A stretch of DNA of 64,000 nucleotides from contig JAJTEL010000002.1 of NCBI GenBank assembly GCA_021299715.1, positions 124,001 through 188,000 on the forward strand, read 5' to 3'. Position numbers and translations under genes: made by a program. Origin of the DNA: Ilumatobacteraceae bacterium. GTDB lineage: Bacteria; Actinomycetota; Acidimicrobiia; Acidimicrobiales; Ilumatobacteraceae. Below are positions 28,595 to 37,175 of this stretch, in pieces (the first letter of the stretch is position 1; each line of letters begins with the position of its first letter). The notes beneath the pieces were generated by a model that ran no database searches, had not been told where the DNA came from, and worked only from the letters and a program-made list of their open reading frames with translations.

Positions 28595-29908
28595 TTACGA
28601 GAAAGTGATTCGGTCAATTCCTGCTGCGAATTGGGCACTTCGGGTGCGGTAGTCGCCAATGTCGCGCGGGGTGGGGGCTCCGGGGCTAAAAACCACTCGG
28701 TCACCCGATTGCGTGAGGGAAACCGCAATTTCTACGGCATCGGCCACATTGTCTGAATTTGCCGGACACACAGTGGCTCGGGTGGTGAGTAGTTCTTTGT
28801 ACAGCCTGGTTGAAGGTGCTCCGAGAACGACAATTGCGCCTAAATGTTGAGCCGCATTAACAGCATTGCACAAGGGTCCGAAATCGACATTGCGATCCTC
28901 GCCACCCATGATGAGTACAAAACGTGAGTGATTAAACCGTTCGATAGCAGCAATGACGCCAAGAGGATTACTTGCGAGCGCATCGTCTACGAATTGACGA
29001 TCGCCTTTTGTTGCGACCAGTTGTTGACGAGATGGAAGCGGCTGAGTGCTGTGGAGGGCATCAAGGACGTGGGCAAGCGTGAGCGAGTTATCGGCCGCAA
29101 GCGCAGCGTCCATTGCAAGCTCTAAGTTGCGCGGAAATGTTGTATTTCCCATTCGCTCTAGCGCTGCTTCGCCTTGGGGCGTGGCAAGTGCGACATGAAC
29201 TGAATGCTGAGAGTTGCTGAATCTCTTTTTCAAGACGCCTTCTAAGCCGTGAGTAACAAGGTGTTCTTGGTCAGATGCGTGGCAGACCACGTGCTCGAGT
29301 TGTGTGTGTCCAAAGAGATTTAGCTTGTCGCGGTGATAGGTGGCTACTGAGCCGTGCCACGGAATGTGATCTTCGCCCAACGATGTAAGAACTCCGATAG
29401 ATGGTGACGTTGTGCAGTCGCTGGCTTGGTAACTGGATACCTCAATAACGAGAAAGTCTGCGGTACGAGATGTTTGTGCAACGGGTACGCCAATGTTCCC
29501 TGCAAGTTCCACTGAATGTCCGGCGGAACGAAGAATGTTTGCAATGAGTGCAGATGTAGTGCTCTTGCCTTTCGTGCCTGTGACGCCAATAATTCGGCGC
29601 GGGTCTTGGTCGGCCAGCCATAGGGCAAGCAAACCGGACGATGCATAGTTGGCGAGTTCTTCTCGGTATCGAGACACCCCAGGCGACCGAATGATGAAAT
29701 CTGGATTCCATTCGGGAATCTGATGAACACCAAGAAGTGAAACATCTAACGATTGAGCAGAGCGTTGTGCATCAACATCACTGTCGGGTGTATCGCTCAC
29801 AATGGCGACTTGACAGTTTTGGCGTAGGCAGATTTCGGCAGCGGAATAACCTTCGCGTGCACCGCCCCAAACAATCACACGAAGCCCACGTACATCGGAG
29901 AGTTTCAC
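28595..29908 (-). CDS. murD2: MurD2: UDP-MurNAc-L-Ala L-glutamate ligase (probable)
   Basis: 437 residues of Mur-ligase architecture: an N-terminal UDP-MurNAc-binding domain, an ATP loop VTGTKGKSTTSA (GTKGKST at 111-117), a central segment VIEVSSYQ and a C-terminal domain with KGDRQFVDDALASNPLG. It resembles MurD but is paired by a four-base overlap (29905-29908) with a MurL-type epimerase gene, which is the arrangement of the MurD2/MurL system of Xanthomonas oryzae, where MurD2 adds L-Glu instead of D-Glu to UDP-MurNAc-L-Ala. This specificity is inferred from the partner; it could instead be a normal MurD. It is not in a dcw cluster. Confidence 0.72.
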   Translation of the reverse strand: MKLSDVRGLRVIVWGGAREGYSAAEICLRQNCQVAIVSDTPDSDVDAQRSAQSLDVSLLGVHQIPEWNPDFIIRSPGVSRYREELANYASSGLLALWLADQDPRRIIGVTGTKGKSTTSALIANILRSAGHSVELAGNIGVPVAQTSRTADFLVIEVSSYQASDCTTSPSIGVLTSLGEDHIPWHGSVATYHRDKLNLFGHTQLEHVVCHASDQEHLVTHGLEGVLKKRFSNSQHSVHVALATPQGEAALERMGNTTFPRNLELAMDAALAADNSLTLAHVLDALHSTQPLPSRQQLVATKGDRQFVDDALASNPLGVIAAIERFNHSRFVLIMGGEDRNVDFGPLCNAVNAAQHLGAIVVLGAPSTRLYKELLTTRATVCPANSDNVADAVEIAVSLTQSGDRVVFSPGAPTPRDIGDYRTRSAQFAAGIDRITFS

Positions 29909-31194
29909 GCAGATTGTCCTAGGAATGCTCGAATGTCGGCGTCAAATGTTGTGTTCGACCAGTCGCCCTGCTCTTCATCGGTTCTCGTTGCAGGCTGTTC
30001 TGCAAGGTTGCGACTCGCCATAACAACGGAATGCTGTGACCACGCTGGTGATTGCAGTAACTGGCGCATCGAGTCTCGTGCTTCTTGCACATCGGCCACG
30101 CACTCAAAAGGCTTGGAATCATCAGTCATCAGTTCGTGAAATCCTGAAATTTGAGTGGAGTCATTAAGAAGGTCGCGTCCGAAGATGTTTGCGATGCGCG
30201 CGGGCGAAAGATACGGCGCCAACGACAAAAACATCCCTCGACACTTCGGGCATTGACCGCACCATCCCTTGCTTCTCTTCGAATCATCTCGCAACATTGC
30301 CTGGTTGCAGCTCATAAAGAGCGGATGTAAATCAAGACACTTAGTTGCGAATGCGCGGGAAATGTGGTGGTCGGGTATGTCTCGAAGAACAGACATGTAT
30401 TGCACTATTGACCCTGCTGAATCGACGGCCGCTCCGAGCACGCGTTCAAATTCAAGTGACTTACTGAACTGATGATTGATTTCTATTCCGTCTTTGACTC
30501 GTGTTGGCCGCGATGCGGATTTTTCGTTGGCCATCACCACGCTTGTGTGACCTGTGAGTTCAGCGGTGATAAGCGAAAGTAACGAATTGATTGCAGTAAC
30601 GGGGATATGCCCGTTCGGTGCACCGGACTCGTTCATTTTCAACAGCACTGGATCCAGCGAACGCGATGCGGTGAGCAACTTCAGGGAAAGGGTGTCGGCA
30701 ATCCGTTGGGCAAACGGATTCAGACCAATGGTGAAAAGAGTGGGTTGTAGATGTTGAAGAGCGCTAGCGACAACGCAGGAATCGCGACCGGCGCCAAAAG
30801 GAATGAGAGGAATTCCGGGGCTATGGAGCAAGGCCTCAATCGTGAAGTCGGCACCACGTGGCTCATCGGCCACCACAAAAGCAGTGGTGAGGGGGAGACC
30901 ATTGTGGAAGGCGAATTCACGCATTCCTTCGTTGTATGTCTTTTCAACGAGGCGGTATCCAGCGTTCGAGATATCAATTTGAGGAAACCTCACCACCGCG
31001 GGCGCTACGGCCTTTGCATAACTCACACCTGCGACAATCACCAGAAGATCAAGTAGTCGTTCCACCGTGTGGTGGGTTTCTACATCAACCGGGAATTGAA
31101 TGTGCTCAGCAAAAGAAATTTCACCACTGTGGTAGTGAAGCGTGACGTCGGGGCCACTCGCAGACCAGCCATCGATAATGAACTCAGTCGTCAT
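29905..31194 (-). CDS. murL: MurL: UDP-MurNAc-L-Ala-L-Glu epimerase (probable)
   Basis: 429 residues. MurL converts the terminal L-Glu of UDP-MurNAc-L-Ala-L-Glu to D-Glu, consuming ATP to AMP and PPi. Features seen: a PP-loop-like motif FGAGRDS (133-139) fitting an AMP/PPi reaction, NGHIPVTAIN (194-203), and a cysteine cluster CGQCPKC (312-318) followed by RGMFL. This combination is what I recall for MurL homologs of Xanthomonas and some Actinobacteria. Ribosome binding site GAGGAG precedes the ATG; TAGGCT upstream may be the -10. It is first in an operon with murD2. Confidence 0.78.
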   Translation of the reverse strand: MTTEFIIDGWSASGPDVTLHYHSGEISFAEHIQFPVDVETHHTVERLLDLLVIVAGVSYAKAVAPAVVRFPQIDISNAGYRLVEKTYNEGMREFAFHNGLPLTTAFVVADEPRGADFTIEALLHSPGIPLIPFGAGRDSCVVASALQHLQPTLFTIGLNPFAQRIADTLSLKLLTASRSLDPVLLKMNESGAPNGHIPVTAINSLLSLITAELTGHTSVVMANEKSASRPTRVKDGIEINHQFSKSLEFERVLGAAVDSAGSIVQYMSVLRDIPDHHISRAFATKCLDLHPLFMSCNQAMLRDDSKRSKGWCGQCPKCRGMFLSLAPYLSPARIANIFGRDLLNDSTQISGFHELMTDDSKPFECVADVQEARDSMRQLLQSPAWSQHSVVMASRNLAEQPATRTDEEQGDWSNTTFDADIRAFLGQSA

Positions 31195-31251
31195 TGATGG
31201 CTCCTCACATTCTCAGCCTAAAGCGGCTACACAGGTCCCCGCTTTCGCCTA

Positions 31252-31265
31252 GCGACAATTGTCAC
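31252..31265. promoter_or_regulatory. Palindrome between murL and the acyl-CoA ligase
   Basis: GACAATTGTC is a perfect 10-bp palindrome (31254-31263) extended by G/C at 31252/31265, between two divergent genes. It could be a repressor site for either gene; no regulator is assigned. Confidence 0.35.
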
Positions 31266-31285
31266 ATTTAGGTAATGATGGGGGT

Positions 31286-32998
31286 GTGATTCAGCATTAC
31301 ATCGCCGCCCGTAACGACCTCGATGCCCCAGGCTCGCCCTTTGCAACGTCAGTCGCTGACGTGCGTGGAGTTCCAACGAAAGTATTTACTGCAGCACCAC
31401 CTCACATGAGGGCGTTGTGGGAACTCAGCGCTGGTCATGCAAACAACGAATACTTGGTCTACGAAGACGAACGGTTTACATACGCAGAAATTCACTCGCA
31501 GGTAAGAACTCTTGCAACCTATTTGCAGGCACAGGGTGTCACACGCGGAACACGAGTTGCGGTATCTATGCGCAACTATCCGGAGTGGGTTGTTAGCTAC
31601 TGGGCCACTGTCTCGCTCGGTGCTGCCTTGGTGGGAATGAATGCATGGTGGACTGCATCCGAAATGGAGTACGCGTTAAAAGACAGCACGCCGATTGTTC
31701 TTATTGTTGACGGTGAGCGACTAGAGCGATTTGTAGAGATTAAAGATGCTGCGCCAGTTCATTTGATTGTCACACGCAACACGTCGCCGCTACCAGACGG
31801 TGCAGTGATGTGGGCAGACGCATTGTCAGGGAATGACCCCGGAACTTTGCCGGACGCTCACATCGATACGGATGACGATGCAACAATTTTTTATACATCG
31901 GGTACCACCGGATTTCCGAAGGGTGCACAGTTAACAAATCGTGGGTCAGTTGCCAACATCATGAACATTGCGGCCATGACTGCGGCCACTGCACTTGCCG
32001 AGCAAAAAGCAATTGCAGCGGGCGATGTTCCGGCACCCACCAATGTTCCTGCAGCCGCCCCCGCTGTCATCTTTGCGCCAACGCCGCTGTTCCACGTGAC
32101 TGCATGTAACTGCTTGTTGCACCCTTCAACATTGACTGGCGCAAAAGTTGTGATGATGTACAAATGGGATGCGGGTCGCGCACTCGAGCTCATCGAGCGC
32201 GAGAAAGTCACCACATTCTCTGGCGTTCCAACAATGGGTCGCGAATTACTCATGCATCCCGATTGGGAAAAGCGTGATACCTCGTCATTGCAATCAATGG
32301 GCGGTGGCGGTTCGGCAGTACAGCCAGACCTTGTGCACAAAATTGCTGGCGCACTGAAGGGTGGACAGCCGAGTACCGGCTACGGCATGACCGAGACATG
32401 CGGAATCATCACCGCTAATGCAGCACGTTTTTACATTGAGCGTCCTGAGAGTTGTGGACCACTTGTTCCAACGCTTGAAGGAAAGTTGGTGGATGAAGAC
32501 GGAAACGACCTTCCACGCGATCCCAACACGGTAGGCATTTTGTGTGTGCGTGGAGCAGTCACAATTGCTGGCTACTTGAACCGGCCTGAAGCCACAGCCG
32601 AAACAATTAAGGATGGCTGGCTGAACACAGGAGACGTTGCACGAATTGATGCAGACGGATTTGTTTACATTGTGGACCGCGCCAAAGACATGGTGATTCG
32701 CGGTGGCGAAAATGTGTATTGCTCCGAAGTGGAAGCAGCCATTTATCACCATCCGTCAATTGCAGAAGCCGCAGTATTCGGTGTGCCCGACGAGCGATTA
32801 GGTGAAGAAGTTGCTGTTGTGCTGGTTCTGCGACCAAACACCACACTGACAGAAGATGAACTGCGCTCTTTCTTGTCATCAACGTTGGCCAAGCACAAGA
32901 TTCCGTCCAAGATTTGGTTCCGCAACGAGCCAATTCCACGAAATGCGACTGGCAAATTCCTGAAGCGTGAGCTTCGTAAAGAACTTATTGGACAGTAA
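31286..32998 (+). CDS. fadD: Long-chain fatty-acid-CoA ligase-like ANL enzyme
   Basis: 570 residues from GTG 31286; an earlier TTG at 31259 lies within the palindrome and gives no conserved sequence. AATGAT ends six bases before this GTG. Motifs: P-loop YTSGTTGFPKGA (~208), GYGMTETCG, the hinge TGDVARIDADGFVYIVDRAKDMVIRGGENVYCSEVE and the catalytic Lys in RNATGKFLKREL. It makes acyl-CoA through an acyl-AMP intermediate. An Ala/Pro-rich insertion (~250-265) separates the core domains. Chain length of the substrate is unknown. Confidence 0.9.
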   Translation: MIQHYIAARNDLDAPGSPFATSVADVRGVPTKVFTAAPPHMRALWELSAGHANNEYLVYEDERFTYAEIHSQVRTLATYLQAQGVTRGTRVAVSMRNYPEWVVSYWATVSLGAALVGMNAWWTASEMEYALKDSTPIVLIVDGERLERFVEIKDAAPVHLIVTRNTSPLPDGAVMWADALSGNDPGTLPDAHIDTDDDATIFYTSGTTGFPKGAQLTNRGSVANIMNIAAMTAATALAEQKAIAAGDVPAPTNVPAAAPAVIFAPTPLFHVTACNCLLHPSTLTGAKVVMMYKWDAGRALELIEREKVTTFSGVPTMGRELLMHPDWEKRDTSSLQSMGGGGSAVQPDLVHKIAGALKGGQPSTGYGMTETCGIITANAARFYIERPESCGPLVPTLEGKLVDEDGNDLPRDPNTVGILCVRGAVTIAGYLNRPEATAETIKDGWLNTGDVARIDADGFVYIVDRAKDMVIRGGENVYCSEVEAAIYHHPSIAEAAVFGVPDERLGEEVAVVLVLRPNTTLTEDELRSFLSSTLAKHKIPSKIWFRNEPIPRNATGKFLKRELRKELIGQ

Positions 32999-33005
32999 GT
33001 AGCCG

Positions 33006-33440
33006 TTACTTCGGCGACATCTTTTCCAACATGGCACCCATTTGACGGTGTACTGCGTTGATGGCTTGTAAGGGCCGGAACATCACTTTGAATTCAACTA
33101 TTTGGCCGGCGTCGTTACAGGTAATGATGTCAACGCCATTTGCGTACTTGCCCTCAACGGTGGTTTCGAACTCGAGTACGGCTGTATTGCCCGACATCAC
33201 CTCTTTCACGTAGCGGAACTTTCCGTCTTTGTGTGATGGCTCGTGAGATTCTGCCTTCTTGTCGCCGGGCAGTGTTTGGCTCGCGGCTTGCAAGTACAGC
33301 TTTGTGATTTCTTTGCCCACCTGTGGGGTGAAGACAATGGGGGAGTAAAACACGCAATCATCGGCCAGCAAAGTGTCGAGGCCGCCTTCAAGTTGCCCGC
33401 GCATATACAAATGCCATTTCTGCACTACTTGTTCAATCAT
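33006..33440 (-). CDS. SnoaL-like / nuclear transport factor 2-fold protein
   Basis: 144 residues. An alpha+beta cone fold is suggested by an N-terminal helix QVVQKWHLYMRGQLEGGLDTLLADDCVFYSPI, typical of SnoaL-like proteins, followed by mixed strands such as VLEFETTVEGKYANGVDIITCNDAGQIVEFKVMFRPL. Members include polyketide cyclases, ketosteroid isomerases and proteins of unknown role. Nothing identifies a substrate. It is convergent with the fadD-like gene (7 bp apart) and divergent from malic enzyme. Confidence 0.8.
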   Translation of the reverse strand: MIEQVVQKWHLYMRGQLEGGLDTLLADDCVFYSPIVFTPQVGKEITKLYLQAASQTLPGDKKAESHEPSHKDGKFRYVKEVMSGNTAVLEFETTVEGKYANGVDIITCNDAGQIVEFKVMFRPLQAINAVHRQMGAMLEKMSPK

Positions 33441-33530
33441 GACAACCTCCCTCTCTCGGAAACCTTAGGCGCAGGGCGACGAAAACAGTGAGGTGGCGGA
33501 CCGAGGGTTGGGGATAACCTTGTAATTCTT

Positions 33531-34937
33531 ATGCCAACTCTGCCCACCGCCGCCTTTTCCATCACGCTCGATTGTCAACTCGACAACGTGCCTGGCGCAC
33601 TTGGTCACCTGTGCACCGCTATCGGTGATGCGGGCGGCAACATTGGTGCACTCGACGGATTCGATGTGCGTGGCCCGGTACTGCGTCGAAACCTTGTCGT
33701 TCACTGTCGAGACGAAGCACATCAGTTGGCGGTTGTTGAAGCGGTGAAGAATTGCCCAGGCATCACCTTGATGGATTGGTGGGACCGTACATTCCGTATG
33801 CACGAGTCTGGAAAGATTCATGTTCTCTCTACTGCGCCGGTCAACGACAAAGACGATTTGTCTATGGCGTACACCCCAGGCGTTGCGCGAGTATGTACAG
33901 CAATTGAAAATGACCCTGCGTTGTCTCACAAGTACACCATTCGCAAGAATACTGTTGCAATCGTCAGCAACGGAACAGCGGTGCTTGGTCTTGGTGACAT
34001 TGGTCCCGAAGGCGCCATGCCCGTGATGGAAGGCAAAGCACTTCTCTTCAAAGAGTTTGGTGGCGTTGACGGGTTCCCCATTTGCATTAACGCACGCACT
34101 GCCGATGAAGTCGTCGATTTCGTGCAGCGCATTGCACCAACTTTTGGTGGCATCAACTTAGAAGACATTGCTGCTCCCGAATGTTTCGAGATTGAAGAGC
34201 GTCTTCGTGCAAGTTTGGACATTCCCGTCTTCCACGACGACCAGCACGGCACTGCCGTCGTTGCACTCGCGGCATTGTGGAACTCATTGAAGATCACAGG
34301 AAAGAAAATGGAAGACCTGTCGGTTGTCATCGCTGGCGTTGGCGCCGCAGGTGTGGCCATTGGCAAGATTCTGTTGAACGCAGGGGTTGGAGAAGTCATC
34401 GGATGTGACCGCGTGGGAGCCATTTACTCAGGCCGCGGAGAAATGAACTCGGCCAAAGTGTGGTTTGCAGAGCACACAAATCAATCACGCAAGATGGGAA
34501 CCATTAGCGATGTCATGAAGGGCGCAGATGTTTTCCTTGGAGTGAGTGGTCCAGATCTCATTACGGCAGCCGATGTTCGTTCCATGGCAAAGGATCCCAT
34601 TGTGTTTGCCATGGCAAACCCCAACCCAGAAATTCGTCCAGAACAATGTGACGGACTTGCGGCGGTTATGGCAACAGGTCGCAGCGATTATCCAAACCAG
34701 ATCAATAATGTCTTGGCATTCCCCGGAATTTTCCGAGGCGCATTAGACGCACACGCAACTGACATCACCGAGGGAATGAAGTTGGCTGCTGCAGTAGCAA
34801 TTGCCGAGTCAGTCACCGATTCTCAATTGTCGCCTGGATTTGTTGTTCCCTCTGTGTTCGACCGCTCCATCGTCGAGCGTGTTGCACCGGCTGTTGCTGC
34901 CGCAGCTGTCAAAGACGGCGTTATTCGCAAGTTTTAA
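33531..34937 (+). CDS. maeA: NAD(P)-dependent malic enzyme with N-terminal ACT domain
   Basis: 468 residues. An ACT-like domain occupies residues ~1-85 (FSITLDCQLDNVPGALGHLCTAIGDAGGNIGALDG), followed by the malic enzyme core: YTPGVARVCTAIE, the catalytic Lys in GKALLFKEFGGVDG-like stretch, HDDQHGTAVV, and the dinucleotide fold GVGAAGVAIGKILL. It converts L-malate to pyruvate and CO2. The ACT domain suggests allosteric control by an amino acid, but no ligand is known. A hairpin terminator follows immediately. Confidence 0.95.
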   Translation: MPTLPTAAFSITLDCQLDNVPGALGHLCTAIGDAGGNIGALDGFDVRGPVLRRNLVVHCRDEAHQLAVVEAVKNCPGITLMDWWDRTFRMHESGKIHVLSTAPVNDKDDLSMAYTPGVARVCTAIENDPALSHKYTIRKNTVAIVSNGTAVLGLGDIGPEGAMPVMEGKALLFKEFGGVDGFPICINARTADEVVDFVQRIAPTFGGINLEDIAAPECFEIEERLRASLDIPVFHDDQHGTAVVALAALWNSLKITGKKMEDLSVVIAGVGAAGVAIGKILLNAGVGEVIGCDRVGAIYSGRGEMNSAKVWFAEHTNQSRKMGTISDVMKGADVFLGVSGPDLITAADVRSMAKDPIVFAMANPNPEIRPEQCDGLAAVMATGRSDYPNQINNVLAFPGIFRGALDAHATDITEGMKLAAAVAIAESVTDSQLSPGFVVPSVFDRSIVERVAPAVAAAAVKDGVIRKF

Positions 34938-34948
34938 AAAACAAGAAA

Positions 34949-34974
34949 GACCCGCCGCATTTCTGCGACGGGTC
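34949..34974. terminator. Bidirectional terminator hairpin
   Basis: Arms GACCCG (34949-34954) and CGGGTC (34969-34974) continue inward through C-G, G-C and C-G pairs after one C-A mismatch, around a 6-base loop. An A-rich run precedes and a T-rich run follows. It separates malic enzyme (+) from the katG remnant (-) and probably served both genes. Confidence 0.7.
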
Positions 34975-34990
34975 CATTCTTGATGGGCTG

Positions 34991-35104
<114 letters not shown>

Positions 35105-35617
35105 TTATCCGAGAAGCCCGGCAACGGCGTACACCTGACCAACGAACACCATAGGTGTGCGTCCGGTGAAGAGATCGCGGATGACGCCGCCGCCAACACC
35201 TGTCACGACACCCATGAAGACGGCAATGAAAGACGATGTACCGCTTTCGAGCGCGATGGATGTTCCCAGCACCACGAAGGCTCCAAGCCCGATGGCGTCA
35301 CTCATTAAGTACCACAGTTGATTGCGAGGGTCTATGTGAACGGGAAGACGTAGAACAACGAGACCCACTACAACAGTGCATAGTGCAACAACTACTGGCC
35401 ATTCATCACGAACCCAGGTGACCGGAAAGTTGCCAATGAGAATGTCTCGCAATGTCCCGCCGCCGATGGAAACAACGACAGCGAGAACTGTTGCACCAAG
35501 CCAGTCAAGCCCAGCTTCTGCTGCTGCAAGAACACCGGACGTAGCAAACGCGATTGTTCCGATGATGGCAACGAGAAGAAAGACGCCTTCGTTTGTCGCA
35601 ACTTGAGTGGGAAGCAC
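35105..35617 (-). CDS. TRIC-type/UPF0126 membrane protein, C-terminally truncated
   Basis: 170 residues from GTG 35617, which is preceded by TACAGT and exactly six bases (35629-35624); the ATG at 35641 would add eight residues. The two-repeat plan is visible: first repeat GTIAFATSGVLAAAEAGLDWLGATVLAVVVSIGGGTLRDILIGNFPVTW, second repeat DAIGLGAFVVLGTSIALE... GVVTGVGGGVIRDLFTGRTPMVFVGQVYAVAGLLG. The family then normally continues for one more helix of ~25-35 residues; here it stops at the katG junction. UPF0126 (TRIC-like) proteins are thought to be trimeric cation channels. Whether this shortened one works is unknown. Confidence 0.8.
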   Translation of the reverse strand: MLPTQVATNEGVFLLVAIIGTIAFATSGVLAAAEAGLDWLGATVLAVVVSIGGGTLRDILIGNFPVTWVRDEWPVVVALCTVVVGLVVLRLPVHIDPRNQLWYLMSDAIGLGAFVVLGTSIALESGTSSFIAVFMGVVTGVGGGVIRDLFTGRTPMVFVGQVYAVAGLLG

Positions 35618-35656
35618 AGTGCGACTGTACAAGGTGCACATGAGTACATCTTTGAA

Positions 35657-36034
35657 TGGTGGAGCTGGGGGGAATCGAACCCCCGTCCATCAGGCGCTAT
35701 TTACCAGTGCTACAACCATTCCCGTTGTAGTGCTAACGCAACACTGTCGACGGGTCGACTACTTGGTTACCCAAGCCGCGTGTGGTCTTTCCCACAAGTC
35801 AAAAGTCTTTCCCATTGTCAGCGGTCTTTCTCGCCGTCATCCTCCGCTTCTGTTGCCGGGCTGCGATGGACTGGCCCCGTGCGGCATTGCTGCTCACGAT
35901 GTCTCTCTACCGAGTATTAGGCGGCGAGAGCGAACTGCTCGTTGGCAATTCTGTTTTTTGCCCCGTTTAACGAATCTGAGCAATTCGGGTTGCACGTGCA
36001 AACAACGAAACTGCTGTCGAAACCTGTCAGCCCC
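35657..36034 (-). ncRNA. ssrA: tmRNA (transfer-messenger RNA)
   Basis: A 378-nt RNA on the minus strand. The 5' end GGGGCTG (at 36034) pairs with CAGCTCC before the encoded ACCA 3' end (35657-35660), forming the acceptor stem. The 3' T-arm carries the canonical GGGTTCGATTCCCCC. The tag frame begins with resume codon GCA at 35961 and reads AKNRIANEQFALAA to a TAA at 35917-35919. It rescues stalled ribosomes together with SmpB, whose gene is upstream. The tag's ALAA end targets proteins to Clp proteases (clpP is at 45 kb). Confidence 0.97.
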
Positions 36035-36050
36035 ATTGGTTGGTTGTGTA

Positions 36051-36079
36051 AAGACAAGTGTACGGCGGGGTGGTGTCAA
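36051..36079 (-). promoter_or_regulatory. Putative promoter of ssrA
   Basis: TTGACA (36079-36074 on the minus strand) is a perfect -35; 17 bases further is TGTCTT (36056-36051), a weak -10. The predicted start is ~10 nt upstream of the mature tmRNA 5' end, consistent with RNase P processing. Confidence 0.45.
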
Positions 36080-36115
36080 CTTTTTCCAAGATCTGTGAAA
36101 AGTTGCGAAGAACGG

Positions 36116-36592
36116 CTATTCCATACCTTTGCGCTGACGACCAAGTGATCGTTGAATTTCGCGTTGCACATCTTTTTCTGCAATTGACTGGCGCTTGTCG
36201 CCTTTCTTGCGACCACGACCAAGCGCAAGTTCCACTTTTACGCGTCCGTCAACCAATTTGAATGCCAGCGGCACCAGCGATAAACGTTCACGCGCAACGC
36301 GATCATGAAGTCGATTGATCTCATCGCGATGCAACAACAGTTTTCGCGGACGGTCGGGGTCGTGTGCTCCTACACCCACAGCAAACGAATAAGGCGCAAT
36401 GTGAACTCCGTCCAGCCACATCTCGCCGTCGAGAATTCGCGCGTAGGCGTCGACCAGTTGAACTTGTCCAGCGCGAAGGCTCTTCACCTCGCTGCCAACC
36501 AGCACAATGCCGGCTTCGAACACGTCGAGAATCTCGTAATCGTGTCGAGCCTTGCGATTACTCGCCAGCACGGTGTTTGGTGACTTTGCCAT
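36116..36592 (-). CDS. smpB: SsrA-binding protein SmpB
   Basis: 158 residues. It binds tmRNA and carries it to stalled ribosomes. Features: [31 protein letters not shown]-like start (here [14 protein letters not shown]), [38 protein letters not shown], with the basic C-terminal tail that probes the mRNA channel. It lies 81 bp upstream of ssrA on the same strand, the common arrangement, and is divergent from mec. Confidence 0.97.
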   Translation of the reverse strand: [158 protein letters not shown]

Positions 36593-36627
36593 AGGGGTAA
36601 TCGAGCGTACCGCTAGCCTGCGCAGGG

Positions 36628-37050
36628 ATGTCCGAGTCAGTCACGCAACAACTCACGGTGCCGCAAGAGGCCGCAGGCGCCATGGCCGCGCATGCCATTG
36701 CCTGTTATCCCGAAGAGATGTGTGGTCTGCTCATTGGCGCACCTGGATCAACCACAGTCACGCGTTTCGTGCCATGCACCAACATTGCCCACAGTGCATT
36801 GGTGTACACCATTGACCCGAAAGAGCACCTTCGCGCCGAGCTTGCCGCTGAAGCGGAGGGCTTGGAAGTGCTGGGGTGCGCGCACAGCCATACCCACACC
36901 GAGGCCTATCCCAGCAAAACTGACGTTGACCAGGCCCCCGATCCGGGCTGGCACTACATCATTGTCAGCCTGAAAACCGGCGAGCCGAAGCCCCGCTCAT
37001 TCCGTATTGAGGCTGGAACCATTACCGAAGAAGTCATCGTTATTGCCTGA
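36628..37050 (+). CDS. mec: Mec+ JAMM metalloprotease (CysO-cysteine hydrolase-like)
   Basis: 140 residues. The JAMM zinc site is visible: a glutamate in PEEMCGLLIG (~30), then HSHTHTEAYPSKTDVD, i.e. HxH ... S ... D, the zinc-binding and catalytic signature. In Mycobacterium tuberculosis Mec releases cysteine from the C-terminus of the sulfur carrier CysO. Here cysM follows but no cysO gene is between them. TAGCCT lies upstream of the ATG. It is divergent from smpB. Confidence 0.9.
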   Translation: MSESVTQQLTVPQEAAGAMAAHAIACYPEEMCGLLIGAPGSTTVTRFVPCTNIAHSALVYTIDPKEHLRAELAAEAEGLEVLGCAHSHTHTEAYPSKTDVDQAPDPGWHYIIVSLKTGEPKPRSFRIEAGTITEEVIVIA

Positions 37051-37064
37051 TTCACCGATAGGGG

Positions 37065-37115
37065 GTGACAAAGGCTGTGGCGATGGTTACAATTCCGACT
37101 GGATTTATCGGGAAT
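37065..37115 (+). promoter_or_regulatory. cysM promoter with overlapping inverted repeat (operator candidate)
   Basis: GTGACA (37065-37070), a 17-bp spacer and TACAAT (37088-37093) make a convincing sigma-70 promoter. A 24-bp imperfect palindrome at 37092-37115, with arms ATTCCGA and TCGGGAAT around a 9-base AT-rich centre, covers the end of the -10 and the expected start site. That is a position where a repressor would block transcription. The arm pattern resembles Rrf2-type (CymR/IscR) sites; this is an inference. Confidence 0.55.
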
Positions 37116-37175
37116 AGCACTCAAGGTGGAGAGGTTTCACCTAGAGGCCTGCCTGGTAGGCCGCGAAGGAGAACC

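Noticed and set aside
28595-29908. Ordinary MurD of the dcw cluster
   Set aside because: No neighbouring mur/fts genes, and it is coupled to a MurL-like gene; kept as MurD2 with moderate confidence.
37065-37175. Relic of cysO before cysM (IPT-x-TxGG pattern)
   Set aside because: The stretch encodes IPTGFIGNSTQGGEV in the cysM frame and looks slightly like the CysO start, but it is too short, continues without the domain, and the promoter and palindrome occupy it.
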